Source: Pseudoalteromonas sp. T1lg23B
Lineage (GTDB): Bacteria > Pseudomonadota > Gammaproteobacteria > Enterobacterales > Alteromonadaceae
Direction of reading: 5' to 3'
Length of the DNA: 61,021 bases
Assembly (NCBI RefSeq): GCF_002964665.1
Contig: NZ_PQBZ01000010.1
Location: 1-61,021 of the forward strand
Part shown: one piece after another, positions 22,008 to 33,474 of the stretch
Layout: the number at the start of each line of letters is the position of its first letter
How positions within the stretch are numbered: the first letter of the stretch is position 1
The notes under the pieces: generated by a model
What the model saw: only the letters and a program-made list of their open reading frames with translations
Databases searched by the model: none
Told to the model about the DNA's origin: nothing
Position numbers and translations under genes: made by a program

Positions 22008-22768
22008 ACCGCGAGTTGCGTTTGCTCTGGTGCCGTTGCACCGCGATAAATCACTTGCTGGTGCTTATCGAGTATCAGCCAATAGGGCAAACTGGTCACC
22101 CCGTAGCGTCGAAATAGGGCATTGTGTTGGTCAAATAACACTGGGTGGTTAACCCGCAGCCGTTCTTGATAGCTTTTCACATCTGCTAATGAGACATAAA
22201 ACGGCTTGATAACGGTAAGCTTCTCCATCGTGTCAGGGAGGGTTATTTCGTTATGCTGTATCGCCTTATGTTCACAATGTGGTAGATGACGGGCAGGGCA
22301 AAGTGCATCAGAGAATAATATCAACCGTGCTTTTGCTGCATGAGCCTTAAAATTGTATTGTGCACCACTGAGAGAGTTCAGTTGTAGGTGTTGTGCTGCA
22401 ATGGCTTGATGCTCATCGTTGGGGAGCGAAGGAGGCGCACTGAGTACAGCCTTATTCACCATTTTACCGTGCTGTATTTGTACTATCGTAGGCGTGCTAC
22501 GTATCCCATAGTGGCCCGAGAGAGAATTGTTTTTGTCTATTTCTAATGGTGTATAGTGAGGGTATGTACTTACAAACTTATTTATATCTGACTGAGCAAC
22601 GTTCATATCCAACTGGATAAAACGACGGGGATATTGACTCTCTGCTAAGGTGCTAGGCTGAACATACTCCCCCCATATATCGATAAAAACCAATTCATAT
22701 GTATCTTCGGTAGCGTTGATTGCAAAGCTCAGTAATAACGATGCAATAACAATTAAATGTCTAATCAT
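21983..22768 (-). CDS. Secreted protein with two thioredoxin-like folds lacking CXXC
   Basis: 261 aa. The N-terminus (MIRHLIVIASLLLSFAINA) is a signal peptide. Two thioredoxin-like halves are visible: FIDIWGEYVQP then YGIRSTPTIVQIQHGK, and LILFSDALCPARHLPHC then YGVTSLPYWLILDK. Both keep the cis-proline loop (STP, SLP). The first has lost the CXXC after the Trp, and the second has a CX7C arrangement. The start overlaps the tlpA-like gene by 8 bp, so the two are translationally linked. A partner or substrate-binding role in the relay is more likely than plain thioredoxin chemistry; this is inference. Confidence 0.7.
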   Translation of the reverse strand: MIRHLIVIASLLLSFAINATEDTYELVFIDIWGEYVQPSTLAESQYPRRFIQLDMNVAQSDINKFVSTYPHYTPLEIDKNNSLSGHYGIRSTPTIVQIQHGKMVNKAVLSAPPSLPNDEHQAIAAQHLQLNSLSGAQYNFKAHAAKARLILFSDALCPARHLPHCEHKAIQHNEITLPDTMEKLTVIKPFYVSLADVKSYQERLRVNHPVLFDQHNALFRRYGVTSLPYWLILDKHQQVIYRGATAPEQTQLAVYSSNHSD

Positions 22769-23246
22769 GATTTTGCTCCTTAGGTAAATACGCCGATAAA
22801 GCGCGTTTTAAAGATTCATCCAACAACGCCGAGCGATATATCTCGTTACCCTGTTCATCAAGCAACAAGTGAGTTGGAGTACCTATCACGTTAAAACGGC
22901 GGGTGAGACTGCCATCATGATCAAAGAGGGTGTCTACCTGATAGTGGTGTTTATCTAAAAAGCGTTTTACCAATTCCTCAGATTGGTTGAGTCCGATGTT
23001 GATGGACACGACCGTCAAACTAGGATCGCGGTTTTTGAAAACGTGCTCCAAATGAGGCATTTCTTCAACGCAATAGCGGCACCAGGTGGCCCAAAACTTT
23101 AAATAGGTTACTTTTCCTTGAGTATTAATGGGTGTGCCTTGAAGTGTTGTTCCTTGGACATAACGAGGCTGAGTATGTGGCTCAGCACTGAGTACAAGGC
23201 TACAAAGCGCAAACATAAGGGAGAGAGTTGTATAGCGAATGTTCAT
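22761..23246 (-). CDS. TlpA/ResA-family periplasmic thioredoxin
   Basis: 161 aa. A signal peptide (about residues 1-20, MNIRYTTLSLMFALCSLVLS) is followed by a TlpA-type fold with the active site ATWCRYC (Cys56, Cys59) and the cis-proline loop VIGTPTHLLLD. Such proteins accept electrons from a CcdA/DsbD-like membrane protein and reduce disulfides in the periplasm. The CcdA-like gene lies 20 bp upstream. Whether it serves cytochrome c maturation or another target cannot be told. Confidence 0.88.
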   Translation of the reverse strand: MNIRYTTLSLMFALCSLVLSAEPHTQPRYVQGTTLQGTPINTQGKVTYLKFWATWCRYCVEEMPHLEHVFKNRDPSLTVVSINIGLNQSEELVKRFLDKHHYQVDTLFDHDGSLTRRFNVIGTPTHLLLDEQGNEIYRSALLDESLKRALSAYLPKEQNHD

Positions 23247-23266
23247 ATGGGTTCCTCTGATGGATG

Positions 23267-23962
23267 TTAAAAATAAAGATTCTGGCCGGCTTTAATAAGA
23301 TAGAACTGCGCCATGAGTATCAGTAGCAATGCAAAGATGTTGGGAGCGATAGTGAGCCATGGGCCCGACTTGGGCAGCCGATTGAGCAGTTGGCCAAATG
23401 TTCCTACTAGGAACAGTAATGCACTCATACCCAGTGCAAAGAAAAACAATAAAGCCGCCCCTAACCACAGCTGTTGTTGCTTAGCGACAACAACCAACAG
23501 ACCAGCCAGAATTGGGGAAGTACAGGGGGCCGCCACCAGTCCACTTGTTGCACCCATCACTAAAGGTGTGTGTGAGCGATTGGCATTGCCCAAAGGAAAC
23601 ATGGGCAAGGTTAGCCAGCCTTTCATGACAGCGGCCATATACAGTAGTAAGTTGGCAAAACCGATAAGCAGCCAAGGGTTGCTCGCCACCTGTCCAAAGA
23701 GTTGCCCTGTTAAAGCAGCAAGCAGGCCAAGCAAGGCATAAGTTATCGCAAAGCCAAGGCAGTAAAGGCTAGCGTTGCCAAGCGTAGAGGCTTGATTATT
23801 TGACTTGGGTGCCAATGTAGCGATGGTGATTGGCAGCAGTGGGTATATACAAGGCGATAAGCTGGCGAGTAACCCCGCACCGAAGGCCACCAGCAGGAGC
23901 CATGCGCTTTGGTGTGGTGTTGCAATTTGCGCTAATAAATATGTGTCAAATTCACTCATCAT
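23267..23962 (-). CDS. CcdA/DsbD-beta-like membrane thiol transporter
   Basis: 231 aa with six hydrophobic segments. The two redox cysteines are in the family motifs SLSPCIYPLLPIT (first helix) and AAPCTSPILAG (fourth helix). It passes electrons from cytoplasmic thioredoxin across the membrane. It lacks the N- and C-terminal periplasmic domains of DsbD, which here seem to be supplied by the two downstream secreted thioredoxin-fold proteins. Two adjacent ATGs are possible starts. Confidence 0.88.
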   Translation of the reverse strand: MMSEFDTYLLAQIATPHQSAWLLLVAFGAGLLASLSPCIYPLLPITIATLAPKSNNQASTLGNASLYCLGFAITYALLGLLAALTGQLFGQVASNPWLLIGFANLLLYMAAVMKGWLTLPMFPLGNANRSHTPLVMGATSGLVAAPCTSPILAGLLVVVAKQQQLWLGAALLFFFALGMSALLFLVGTFGQLLNRLPKSGPWLTIAPNIFALLLILMAQFYLIKAGQNLYF

Positions 23963-24116
23963 TACAGGTCAATATGGGTTGCTGTTTAGATGAGGCGAGT
24001 ATTTAGAAAAGCCAAAGGATACACCATCAAAATGGCATAAAATCGCTATAAAATAATATCAAATCATTGATTATATTGGTTTTATACATTTAATTAAGGG
24101 TGTGCTGTAGACAAAC

Positions 24117-24145
24117 AAAAACGCCCGCAAAAAGCGGGCGTTTTT
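24117..24145 (-). terminator. Terminator of the rpmH-rnpA-yidD-yidC operon
   Basis: The stem CGCCCGC / GCGGGCG, extended by A5/T5, has a 5-nt loop. It lies 18 bp past the yidC stop, with T-runs on both strands. Confidence 0.93.
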
Positions 24146-24162
24146 ATGACAGGCTAAATCCG

Positions 24163-25797
24163 TTATCTTACTTTCAGACCTTTTTTCTCCATACCGCGGT
24201 AGATAAATAGCATTTGCGCGATAGTGATCAAGTTAGATACTAACCAGTACAGAACCAAGCCCGATGGGAATGGGAAGATAATGAAGAAGAACGTAAATAC
24301 CAACGGCATATAAGTCATCATCTTTTGCTGCATTGGGTCCGTTACGGTCATGGGCTGCAGTTTTTGTGTTAGGAACATACTCGCACCAAACAAAATTGGT
24401 AGTACATAGTATGGGTCTTTTGATGATAAGTCAGTTAACCACAACATAAACTCGGCATGACGCAGCTCTGTTGATTCTAGGAACACATAAAATAGCGCTA
24501 AGAAAATGGGCATTTGTAACAGTAAAGGCAAACAGCCACCCATAGGGTTCACTTTTTCCTTACGGTACAGTTCCATGGTTGCTTGGCCAAACTTCTGACG
24601 ATCATCACCATAGCGCTCTTTTAGAGCCTGCATTTTTGGCTGCAGCATGCGCATCTTTGCCATTGAAGTGTATTGTGCTTTTGTCAGTGGGTAGAGTGCT
24701 GTTTTTACGATAATGGTTATCGCAATGATAGCGATACCCCAGTTACCGACTACACCGTAAATAAGTTTAAGTAGTACGAATAGAGGTTGTGAGATAAAAA
24801 ATAACCAGCCGTAGTCAACGGTTAAATCTAGATCTTCTTGGATGGCTTCCAGTGCATCACTGTCTTTTGGACCCATATAATATGTAGCATTCATTGTTGA
24901 TGTGCTGTTAGGCGCAATATTAACAGGCTCATTTTTTACGCCAATGATACCCTGACCATTACGTAATAAAGTATAAATTGTGCTGTTAACTGTTTGATTT
25001 GGAACCCAAGCGCTCACAAAGTAATGCTGAATGAAAGCGATGTAACCACCTTGCGTGTTCTTATTTAGGTTGGCTTCGCCCATATCGTCAAAGCTATACT
25101 TTTCATAAGGCTCTTCGTTAGTGCCGTATGCCGCCCCCAAATAGGTTTGGTCAACCATGCTGCCCTTGCTTTGCATGGTGCGTTTAACTTGAGTATAAAG
25201 TTGTACTTGAATTGGATCCGCAGTGGCATTGTCAACACTGTATTCAAGACTTACATCATACTTGCCAGCCTTAAACACATAGGTTTTAGTGAATGTGATG
25301 CCTTTGTTATCGACAAAAGTCAGTGGCACACGTAATTCGTCACCGTTGAGTGTGTAAGCTGTTTGTGCGCTTTGATAAACAGGGCGACCATCACGAGATG
25401 CATCTGGACCATTTAATCCGATTAATCCGCTTTGTGCGATATATTGTTTATTTTCAAACTCACCCAGAAGCAGGTAAGGCTCCTCACTGCCATGAGTTTC
25501 AGCATGTTGGAGAAGTTTAGCCTCAACAATATCACCACCCTTGGTATCAATTTTTACTTCAAATACATCGGTGATCACTGAAACGGTCGAACGAATGGCT
25601 TTGGTTGGTGCAACGGGTACGTCACCTTGACTTGAAGCCGGAACGTCATCCGAACCAGGGGTTGATGTAGGGGTGGTCACTTGCGTGGTGGCACTGGTAT
25701 CGATTTTTGGTTGGTTGTAGGCACTGTTCCATTCTTGAAACAATAAATACGACACAAGCAATAAACCGATAAATAAAAACGTGCGTTGTGATTCCAT
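24163..25797 (-). CDS. yidC: Membrane protein insertase YidC
   Basis: 544 aa. The N-terminal membrane helix (TFLFIGLLLVSYLLFQEWNS) is followed by a large periplasmic domain (about 60-330) and the conserved insertase core (WGIAIIAITIIVKTALYPLT, MGGCLPLLLQMPIFLALFYV, FPSGLVLYWLVSN). YidC inserts membrane proteins alone or with SecYEG; ATP synthase subunits a and c are classic substrates. It is the last gene of the rpmH operon, 8 bp after yidD. Confidence 0.98.
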   Translation of the reverse strand: MESQRTFLFIGLLLVSYLLFQEWNSAYNQPKIDTSATTQVTTPTSTPGSDDVPASSQGDVPVAPTKAIRSTVSVITDVFEVKIDTKGGDIVEAKLLQHAETHGSEEPYLLLGEFENKQYIAQSGLIGLNGPDASRDGRPVYQSAQTAYTLNGDELRVPLTFVDNKGITFTKTYVFKAGKYDVSLEYSVDNATADPIQVQLYTQVKRTMQSKGSMVDQTYLGAAYGTNEEPYEKYSFDDMGEANLNKNTQGGYIAFIQHYFVSAWVPNQTVNSTIYTLLRNGQGIIGVKNEPVNIAPNSTSTMNATYYMGPKDSDALEAIQEDLDLTVDYGWLFFISQPLFVLLKLIYGVVGNWGIAIIAITIIVKTALYPLTKAQYTSMAKMRMLQPKMQALKERYGDDRQKFGQATMELYRKEKVNPMGGCLPLLLQMPIFLALFYVFLESTELRHAEFMLWLTDLSSKDPYYVLPILFGASMFLTQKLQPMTVTDPMQQKMMTYMPLVFTFFFIIFPFPSGLVLYWLVSNLITIAQMLFIYRGMEKKGLKVR

Positions 25798-25805
25798 AAC
25801 AGCTC

Positions 25806-26054
25806 TTATTTCTCGTGTTGGTGTTTAACTTGGGTTGATTTATCAGGCACGGGATCATTCCCACCTGCGCTTAAAGGGTGACATTTTAATATGCGTTTAA
25901 CCGCTAACCAACTCCCTTTTAGCATTCCATGACAATTAATTGCCTCAATTGCATAACTTGAGCAGGTTGGGTTAAATCGACAATGTGGGCCCAATAAAGG
26001 ACTGATAAAGCGCTGGTAACCCTTAATTACAGTAACTAAGGCTACTTTTGGCAT
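25806..26054 (-). CDS. yidD: Membrane protein insertion efficiency factor YidD
   Basis: 82 aa from the ATG at 26052-26054, the usual family size. The body [52 protein letters not shown] is nearly diagnostic. The frame is open much further upstream, even into rnpA, with another ATG at 26097-26099. None of the starts has a clear ribosome binding site, so the N-terminus is uncertain. It is thought to assist YidC-dependent insertion at the membrane face. Confidence 0.93.
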   Translation of the reverse strand: MPKVALVTVIKGYQRFISPLLGPHCRFNPTCSSYAIEAINCHGMLKGSWLAVKRILKCHPLSAGGNDPVPDKSTQVKHQHEK

Positions 26055-26157
26055 TACGATTACTGGTCGATACCAAGACTTAAGCGCTTTATATGTCATT
26101 GCCACATTAACTATGTTCAAAAGGTGAGCTAAAGATACCTTAATTACAGGTCTAAAG

Positions 26158-26619
26158 CTATGAACTGGAAGTATTATCGCGCTTTTGCTGGCGATTCGCG
26201 GGCGATTTATTGGGTTTGGCATTTTTAGCTGGCCGCTTTTTAAACGGTTTAGGTTTTGGCGCGCCAGGCTTGCAGCGTTCGTTGATTTTTCGCCACAGTT
26301 TATTCAGTTGTTGTGTAAGCTCTTCATTACTTTGCTGTGCAATGCCATCTTTTACCATCAAAACGATATCTATGTTATCCAGCTTGTGTTGGCTTAAACG
26401 AAAACTTTCGCGAGCAAGTCGTTTAATTCTGTTGCGTTGGCACGCAAGCTTACAGCGCTTTTTGGCAACAGTTAATCCTAGACGAGGGCGTCCAACATCA
26501 TTCGGTTTTGCTAGTAAGGTAAAGAAGGGAGTTGCAGCGCGAGCTGGCTCTTGGAATATTCTGGAGTAATGCGAGGGAGTTAACAGACGTAACTCCCTGC
26601 CAAAGCTAAAGCTTTCCAC
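26158..26619 (-). CDS. rnpA: Ribonuclease P protein component
   Basis: 153 aa from a GTG start, 6 bp after the rpmH stop. [31 protein letters not shown] is spread over residues 44-75 and holds the RNR motif that binds the P RNA. The C-terminus is a long Lys/Pro/Asn-rich tail from about residue 115 ([15 protein letters not shown]) absent from E. coli RnpA. It matures the 5' ends of tRNAs with the RNA subunit. Confidence 0.97.
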   Translation of the reverse strand: MESFSFGRELRLLTPSHYSRIFQEPARAATPFFTLLAKPNDVGRPRLGLTVAKKRCKLACQRNRIKRLARESFRLSQHKLDNIDIVLMVKDGIAQQSNEELTQQLNKLWRKINERCKPGAPKPKPFKKRPAKNAKPNKSPANRQQKRDNTSSS

Positions 26620-26625
26620 TAAATA

Positions 26626-26760
26626 TTAAGCAGAAAGTACTTTGCGGCCTTTAGCACGGCGACGTGCTAGTACTTTACGGCCATTTGCAGTTGCCATGCG
26701 AGCACGGAAACCGTGAGTACGTTTGCGCTTTAATACGCTAGGTTGAAAAGTTCTTTTCAT
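26626..26760 (-). CDS. rpmH: Ribosomal protein L34
   Basis: 44 aa: [20 protein letters not shown] at the start, continuing [20 protein letters not shown] and ending VLSA. GGA lies 6 nt before the ATG. It is too short for many gene callers but is nearly invariant in bacteria. First gene of the rpmH-rnpA-yidD-yidC operon and divergent from dnaA, the classical arrangement. Confidence 0.98.
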   Translation of the reverse strand: MKRTFQPSVLKRKRTHGFRARMATANGRKVLARRRAKGRKVLSA

Positions 26761-26840
26761 AACAATTCCATCCGATCGGTTAAGTTTAAAACATCCTATG
26801 CAGGTCGCGATCCTGGCACAGGTGCCATTGCGAGCGCGAG

Positions 26841-26869
26841 ATAGTAATGCCGACAGGCCCTAAAGTCAA
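26841..26869 (-). promoter_or_regulatory. Likely rpmH promoter
   Basis: Minus strand TTGACT (26864-26869) and TACTAT (26841-26846) are separated by 17 bp, about 80 bp before the rpmH ATG. The match to sigma-70 consensus is strong. Confidence 0.65.
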
Positions 26870-27318
26870 TCATAATCTTACTTTGCTGGTGGCTTTTTGC
26901 ACATCAGACAAAAATAAGCCTGTCAGTTAGGGTTGCGGCTATTATATAGCAAGATCTTTATAACAACCTAATAGATCGTGATCGATCTGATCTCATTGAA
27001 GTTTTCCACAGGCTGTGCGTGAAATGTGGCAGAAAGCTCTGGAAAACTAAAATAGATCGTAAAATAATAATGAGATCTTGCTGGTTTTTTGCTATGATCT
27101 ATTTCTTGGATCTAAAATAAAAGAATACATAAAACAATATGTTACGAAATATTGTTAACTAGATCCTCTTTTTTGAAAAAGTCAATATTGAAGTTGTGGA
27201 TAAGATCACTTCATAATACTCGGCTTCCACGAATAATTTAATGATAATAAACGATAATTCCTGTATATTTTTACACCTTTTTGGTGTCCGGGAATATTAA
27301 CTGCATTTGGAGTTCAGC
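26870..27318. other. rpmH-dnaA divergent control region, GATC-rich
   Basis: The gap holds a cluster of about eleven GATC sites between 26950 and 27207, suggesting Dam/SeqA control of dnaA. A DnaA box lies at 27195-27203, inside a possible dnaA promoter (TTGAAG 27188-27193, 18 bp, CATAAT 27212-27217). A TATAAT on the minus strand near 26940 could be a second rpmH-side promoter. No gene was seen. Confidence 0.7.
27195..27203 (-). promoter_or_regulatory. DnaA box upstream of dnaA (TTATCCACA)
   Basis: Exact consensus on the minus strand, 116 bp before the dnaA start and between putative -35 and -10 elements. The placement fits DnaA autorepression. Confidence 0.85.
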
Positions 27319-28719
27319 GTGTATCTGTCGGTTTGGCAAAGTTGTTTATATGTATTGCAAGATGAATTGCCATCTCAGCAATTTAGTATGTGGGTAAGAC
27401 CACTACAAGCAGAAAGTACCGAAGATACCTTAACGATTTATGCGCCGAATCGCTTTGTATTGGATTGGGTTCGTGAAAAATACCTAAATCGTATCAACGA
27501 GCTGTTGATTGAGATTTGTGGAAACGAAGCGCCCGAGTTGCGTTTTGATGTCGGTAGTAAACCCATCATGGGCGGCGTGTCAGTCAACGAGGATAAGCAG
27601 CCTTCATCTAATAATGCCTCTAATGGTTCAGAGCAAGCTCCAGCACCGAGAGCTGCCGCTAACACGCAAAAGGTTGAGCCTGCACCTAAGTCAGCATATA
27701 AGCCAAACATCAAAGAAAACTATACGTTCGATAATTTTGTAGAAGGTAAATCTAACCAATTAGCAAAAGCGGCCGCAACTCAGGTTGCTGATAATCCAGG
27801 GTCTGCTTTTAACCCCGTATTTATTTATGGTGGTACGGGTCTTGGTAAAACGCACCTTTTACATGCTGTAGGTAATGGTATTTTAGACAAAAAACCAGAC
27901 GCCAAAATCGTTTATATGCACTCAGAGCGTTTTGTACAAGATATGGTAAAGGCGCTACAAAATAATGCCATTGAAGAATTCAAACGTTATTATCGGAGTG
28001 TTGATGCGCTCATGATTGATGATATTCAATTCTTTGCTAATAAAGAGCGCTCACAAGAAGAGTTTTTTCATACTTTCAATGCCTTACTAGAAGGTAATCA
28101 GCAGATTATTTTAACTTCGGATCGTTATCCAAAGGAAATAGAAGGCGTTGAAGATAGGCTTAAGTCGCGCTTTGGCTGGGGTTTAACAATTGCTATTGAG
28201 CCGCCAGAGTTAGAGACACGTGTGGCTATTCTTATGAAAAAGGCCCAACAGAGTAATATTTCCCTACCGCATGAAGTGGCGTTTTTTATTGCTAAAAAGC
28301 TGCGCTCAAATGTGCGAGAGTTAGAAGGGGCGTTAAACCGAGTGATCGCGAATGCGAATTTTACAGGTCGCCCAATCTCAATTGATTTCGTGAAGGAAGC
28401 ACTACGTGATCTACTGGCTTTGCAAGATAAGCTAGTCACGATAGACAACATACAACGTACAGTAGCGGAGTATTACCGTATTCGTGTTTCTGATCTACTG
28501 TCTAAACGCCGCAGTCGTTCCGTGGCTAGACCACGCCAAGTTGCCATGGCGTTATCTAAAGAATTAACTAACCATAGCTTACCGGAAATCGGTGATGCAT
28601 TTGGTGGCAGGGACCATACCACGGTTTTACATGCATGTCGTAAAGTGAAGGCACTTCGTGACGAATCTCATGAAGTAAAAGAAGATTATCAAAACCTGAT
28701 CAGAACATTGTCATCTTAA
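27319..28719 (+). CDS. dnaA: Chromosomal replication initiator DnaA
   Basis: 466 aa from the GTG at 27319, with GGAG 6 nt upstream; the frame also opens at a TTG four codons earlier, overlapping that GGAG. Domain I begins [20 protein letters not shown], domain II is a variable linker (about 90-135), and domain III has Walker [12 protein letters not shown] and Walker [12 protein letters not shown]. Domain IV has the DnaA-box recognition signature [12 protein letters not shown]. It unwinds oriC at 15.1-15.5 kb and probably represses its own promoter. Confidence 0.98.
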   Translation: MYLSVWQSCLYVLQDELPSQQFSMWVRPLQAESTEDTLTIYAPNRFVLDWVREKYLNRINELLIEICGNEAPELRFDVGSKPIMGGVSVNEDKQPSSNNASNGSEQAPAPRAAANTQKVEPAPKSAYKPNIKENYTFDNFVEGKSNQLAKAAATQVADNPGSAFNPVFIYGGTGLGKTHLLHAVGNGILDKKPDAKIVYMHSERFVQDMVKALQNNAIEEFKRYYRSVDALMIDDIQFFANKERSQEEFFHTFNALLEGNQQIILTSDRYPKEIEGVEDRLKSRFGWGLTIAIEPPELETRVAILMKKAQQSNISLPHEVAFFIAKKLRSNVRELEGALNRVIANANFTGRPISIDFVKEALRDLLALQDKLVTIDNIQRTVAEYYRIRVSDLLSKRRSRSVARPRQVAMALSKELTNHSLPEIGDAFGGRDHTTVLHACRKVKALRDESHEVKEDYQNLIRTLSS

Positions 28720-28733
28720 GGGCTGTTTAAGTT

Positions 28734-29837
28734 ATGCAAATTACCATTTCGAGAGAGCAATTTTTAAAGCCACTCATGCAGGTTTCGGGCGCTATAGAAC
28801 GAAAGCACACGTTACCGATACTATCTAATGTCTTGTTGGAAATTAAGGATGGCACTTTGGCGATGACGGGTACCGACCTTGAAATTGAGTTGGTCGCCAC
28901 CGTTCAATTAGCACAACCAACTGGTGACGCTAAAGTGACTCTGCCAGCTAAAAAACTACTCGATATTTGTAAGAGCTTGCCCGATGGCAGCGAATTGAAA
29001 TTGGAAAGCCAAGAACATCAGTTATTGTTGACCAGCGGTAAAAGTCGCTTCTCTTTAACGACGCTTGCAGCGGAAGATTTTCCTAACTTGGAACAGTGGG
29101 ATGGTGAAATCGAATTCCAGTGCACTCGTTTAGAACTTCGCAAATTGCTTGAGAGTACGCATTTTTCAATGGCCAATCAGGATGTGCGTTATTATTTAAA
29201 CGGTATGTCGTTTGAGGTTGACGGCAATGAAATAAAAACCGTTGCCACCGATGGTCATCGCCTAGCTATCGCACAAAAAACCTTGACCAGTTCGGTCAAT
29301 ACTCAGCGCCAGTTGATTATACCGCGTAAGGGTGTTCAAGAAATTATGCGTTTACTGGCAGCCGACGACGAAAACGTTACCATTCAGTTTGGGGCGAATC
29401 ACGTTCGTCTGATCGATACAGAATTTACATTTACAAGTAAATTGGTGGATGGCCGTTTTCCTGACTATCGTCGCGTTTTACCACGTGGTGGTGATAAGTT
29501 GGTTCACGCAAATCGCGAGTGGTTACGCAGTGCATTTCAGCGCGTATCCATTTTATCAAACGAAAAGTTCCGCGGTGTGCGTCTCAATTTATCAAACGGT
29601 GTGTTGAAAATCAGTGCTAACAACCCTGAACAAGAACAAGCTGAAGAAGTCGTAGAAGTAGGTTATCAGGGAGACGATTTAGAGATCGGCTTTAATGTAT
29701 CGTATGTATTAGATGTGTTAAATACGTTGAAAACAGAAGATGTGCAATTTACTTTGCTTGATTCTAACAGCAGCGCCTTAATAGAAGGGGTTGGTGATGA
29801 AGAGGCAACTTACGTTGTGATGCCAATGCGTTTGTAA
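28734..29837 (+). CDS. dnaN: DNA polymerase III beta clamp
   Basis: 367 aa, three repeats of the clamp fold. Markers are ERKHTLPILSNVLLEI near the N-terminus, VATDGHRLAIA in the middle and the C-terminal VMPMRL that contributes to the partner-binding pocket. The ring tethers the replicase to DNA. It lies 14 bp after dnaA and 1 bp before recF. Confidence 0.98.
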   Translation: MQITISREQFLKPLMQVSGAIERKHTLPILSNVLLEIKDGTLAMTGTDLEIELVATVQLAQPTGDAKVTLPAKKLLDICKSLPDGSELKLESQEHQLLLTSGKSRFSLTTLAAEDFPNLEQWDGEIEFQCTRLELRKLLESTHFSMANQDVRYYLNGMSFEVDGNEIKTVATDGHRLAIAQKTLTSSVNTQRQLIIPRKGVQEIMRLLAADDENVTIQFGANHVRLIDTEFTFTSKLVDGRFPDYRRVLPRGGDKLVHANREWLRSAFQRVSILSNEKFRGVRLNLSNGVLKISANNPEQEQAEEVVEVGYQGDDLEIGFNVSYVLDVLNTLKTEDVQFTLLDSNSSALIEGVGDEEATYVVMPMRL

Positions 29838-29838
29838 T

Positions 29839-30927
29839 ATGAGCTTGACGCATCTTAGCCTCGGTGATTTTCGCAACATCGAGGCATTATCTTTCGATCC
29901 AAGCCCTGATATCAATATTATTTACGGGGCAAATGGCAGCGGTAAAACGTCTTTACTTGAGGCCATTTATTTTCTCTCCCATGGCAAATCTTTCCGCACC
30001 AACAAACATAAAATATTGATCCGTCATGAGCAAGCGCGCTGCGTAGTACACGCTAAAAAACAAATACATAACTTGTCTATACCGGTAGGTATCAGTAAGG
30101 ATAGTGCGGGAGAAACAAAGCTCAAGATTCAGGGGCAATCAAGCCGAAAGATGTCAGAGTTGGCTCAACTGATCCCAGTACAAGTTATTACACCAGAGAG
30201 CTATGAGTTATTTTTTGGTGGACCGAAAGAGCGTCGCAAGTTTCTCGATTTAGGGGTGTTCCACGTGGAACATGCTTTTTTCAATGCGTGGCGTAATTTT
30301 AATAAAATTCTAAAACAGCGTAACGCACTACTAAAATCGAGACCATCAAACTACGCTGAGCAGATCAAATATTGGGACAGGGAATATGTACGCCTTGCTG
30401 ATGAAATAAATATACATAGAAAGGCTTATATAAGTAGGTTTGAAGCGCTATTTTTTGATAAAATAGTCTGTCAAATACCCATATTTTCTGGGTTAGAATT
30501 AAGATATGATGCAGGATGGAAAGATTGCCTAGCATCACAATTAGAGCAACAATTTGAGCGCGATGTGAAGCTTGGCTATACAAGTAAAGGGCCGCATAAG
30601 GCTGACTTTAGTTTTTATAGTCAAGGTCATGCCGTAGAAAATATTTTGTCTAGGGGTCAACTCAAACTACTTTTATATGCACTCAAAGTAGCGCAGAATA
30701 GTTTGATTGAGTCAGAGACAGATAAGCAGTCAATTCTGCTTATCGATGACTTACCTTCAGAGTTAGGTGAAGAGACGATGCAGAGTGTTTCTGCTTTATT
30801 AGCCTTATGTCGGTCGCAACTGTTCATTACGGCTATCACCGCTGAAAGTATTTCTGCTGTTGTGGAACCAATGCAAAGAGCTTGTAGTATGTTCCACGTG
30901 AAACATGGCAGCTTAATAACAAAATAA
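29839..30927 (+). CDS. recF: Recombination mediator RecF
   Basis: 362 aa. Walker A GANGSGKTSLLEAIYFLS, the ABC-type signature ILSRGQLKLLLYALKVAQ and Walker B SILLIDDLPSEL mark this SMC-like ATPase that helps load RecA at gapped DNA. The gene starts one base after dnaN. It unusually hosts two parS palindromes in its coding sequence, at 30257-30272 and 30890-30905. Confidence 0.97.
   Translation: MSLTHLSLGDFRNIEALSFDPSPDINIIYGANGSGKTSLLEAIYFLSHGKSFRTNKHKILIRHEQARCVVHAKKQIHNLSIPVGISKDSAGETKLKIQGQSSRKMSELAQLIPVQVITPESYELFFGGPKERRKFLDLGVFHVEHAFFNAWRNFNKILKQRNALLKSRPSNYAEQIKYWDREYVRLADEINIHRKAYISRFEALFFDKIVCQIPIFSGLELRYDAGWKDCLASQLEQQFERDVKLGYTSKGPHKADFSFYSQGHAVENILSRGQLKLLLYALKVAQNSLIESETDKQSILLIDDLPSELGEETMQSVSALLALCRSQLFITAITAESISAVVEPMQRACSMFHVKHGSLITK
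30257..30272. promoter_or_regulatory. parS partition site (TGTTCCACGTGGAACA)
   Basis: A perfect 16-bp palindrome identical in its core to the parS sites known from Pseudomonas and close to the Bacillus consensus TGTTTCACGTGAAACA. It lies inside recF. Confidence 0.92.
30890..30905. promoter_or_regulatory. Second parS partition site (TGTTCCACGTGAAACA)
   Basis: Differs from the first site at one base, so one arm has the Pseudomonas form and the other the Bacillus form. It sits near the 3' end of recF, 633 bp from the first site. Confidence 0.9.
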
Positions 30928-33362
<2,435 letters not shown>

Positions 33363-33445
33363 CAGCCTTTGTGGGATCTCATAATTCATGGCAGTGTGTC
33401 TCATAGCCGTGAAATAAAATCTCATAATTCGTGAAAGTTACTAAG

Positions 33446-33474
33446 AAGCCATCCTAATTAGGATGGCTTTTTTT
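33446..33474 (+). terminator. Terminator of gyrB
   Basis: A perfect inverted repeat (AAGCCATCCTAA / TTAGGATGGCTT) is followed by T7. It lies 84 bp after the gyrB stop. Confidence 0.93.

Noticed and set aside
22900..23962. Several plus-strand ORFs across the CcdA-like gene (for example 23313-23741)
   Set aside because: Antisense shadows; the minus-strand frames carry the redox-cysteine motifs and signal peptides.
26055..26222. N-terminal extension of yidD overlapping rnpA
   Set aside because: The added 56 residues are unlike YidD and include rnpA coding sequence; the shorter start fits the family length.
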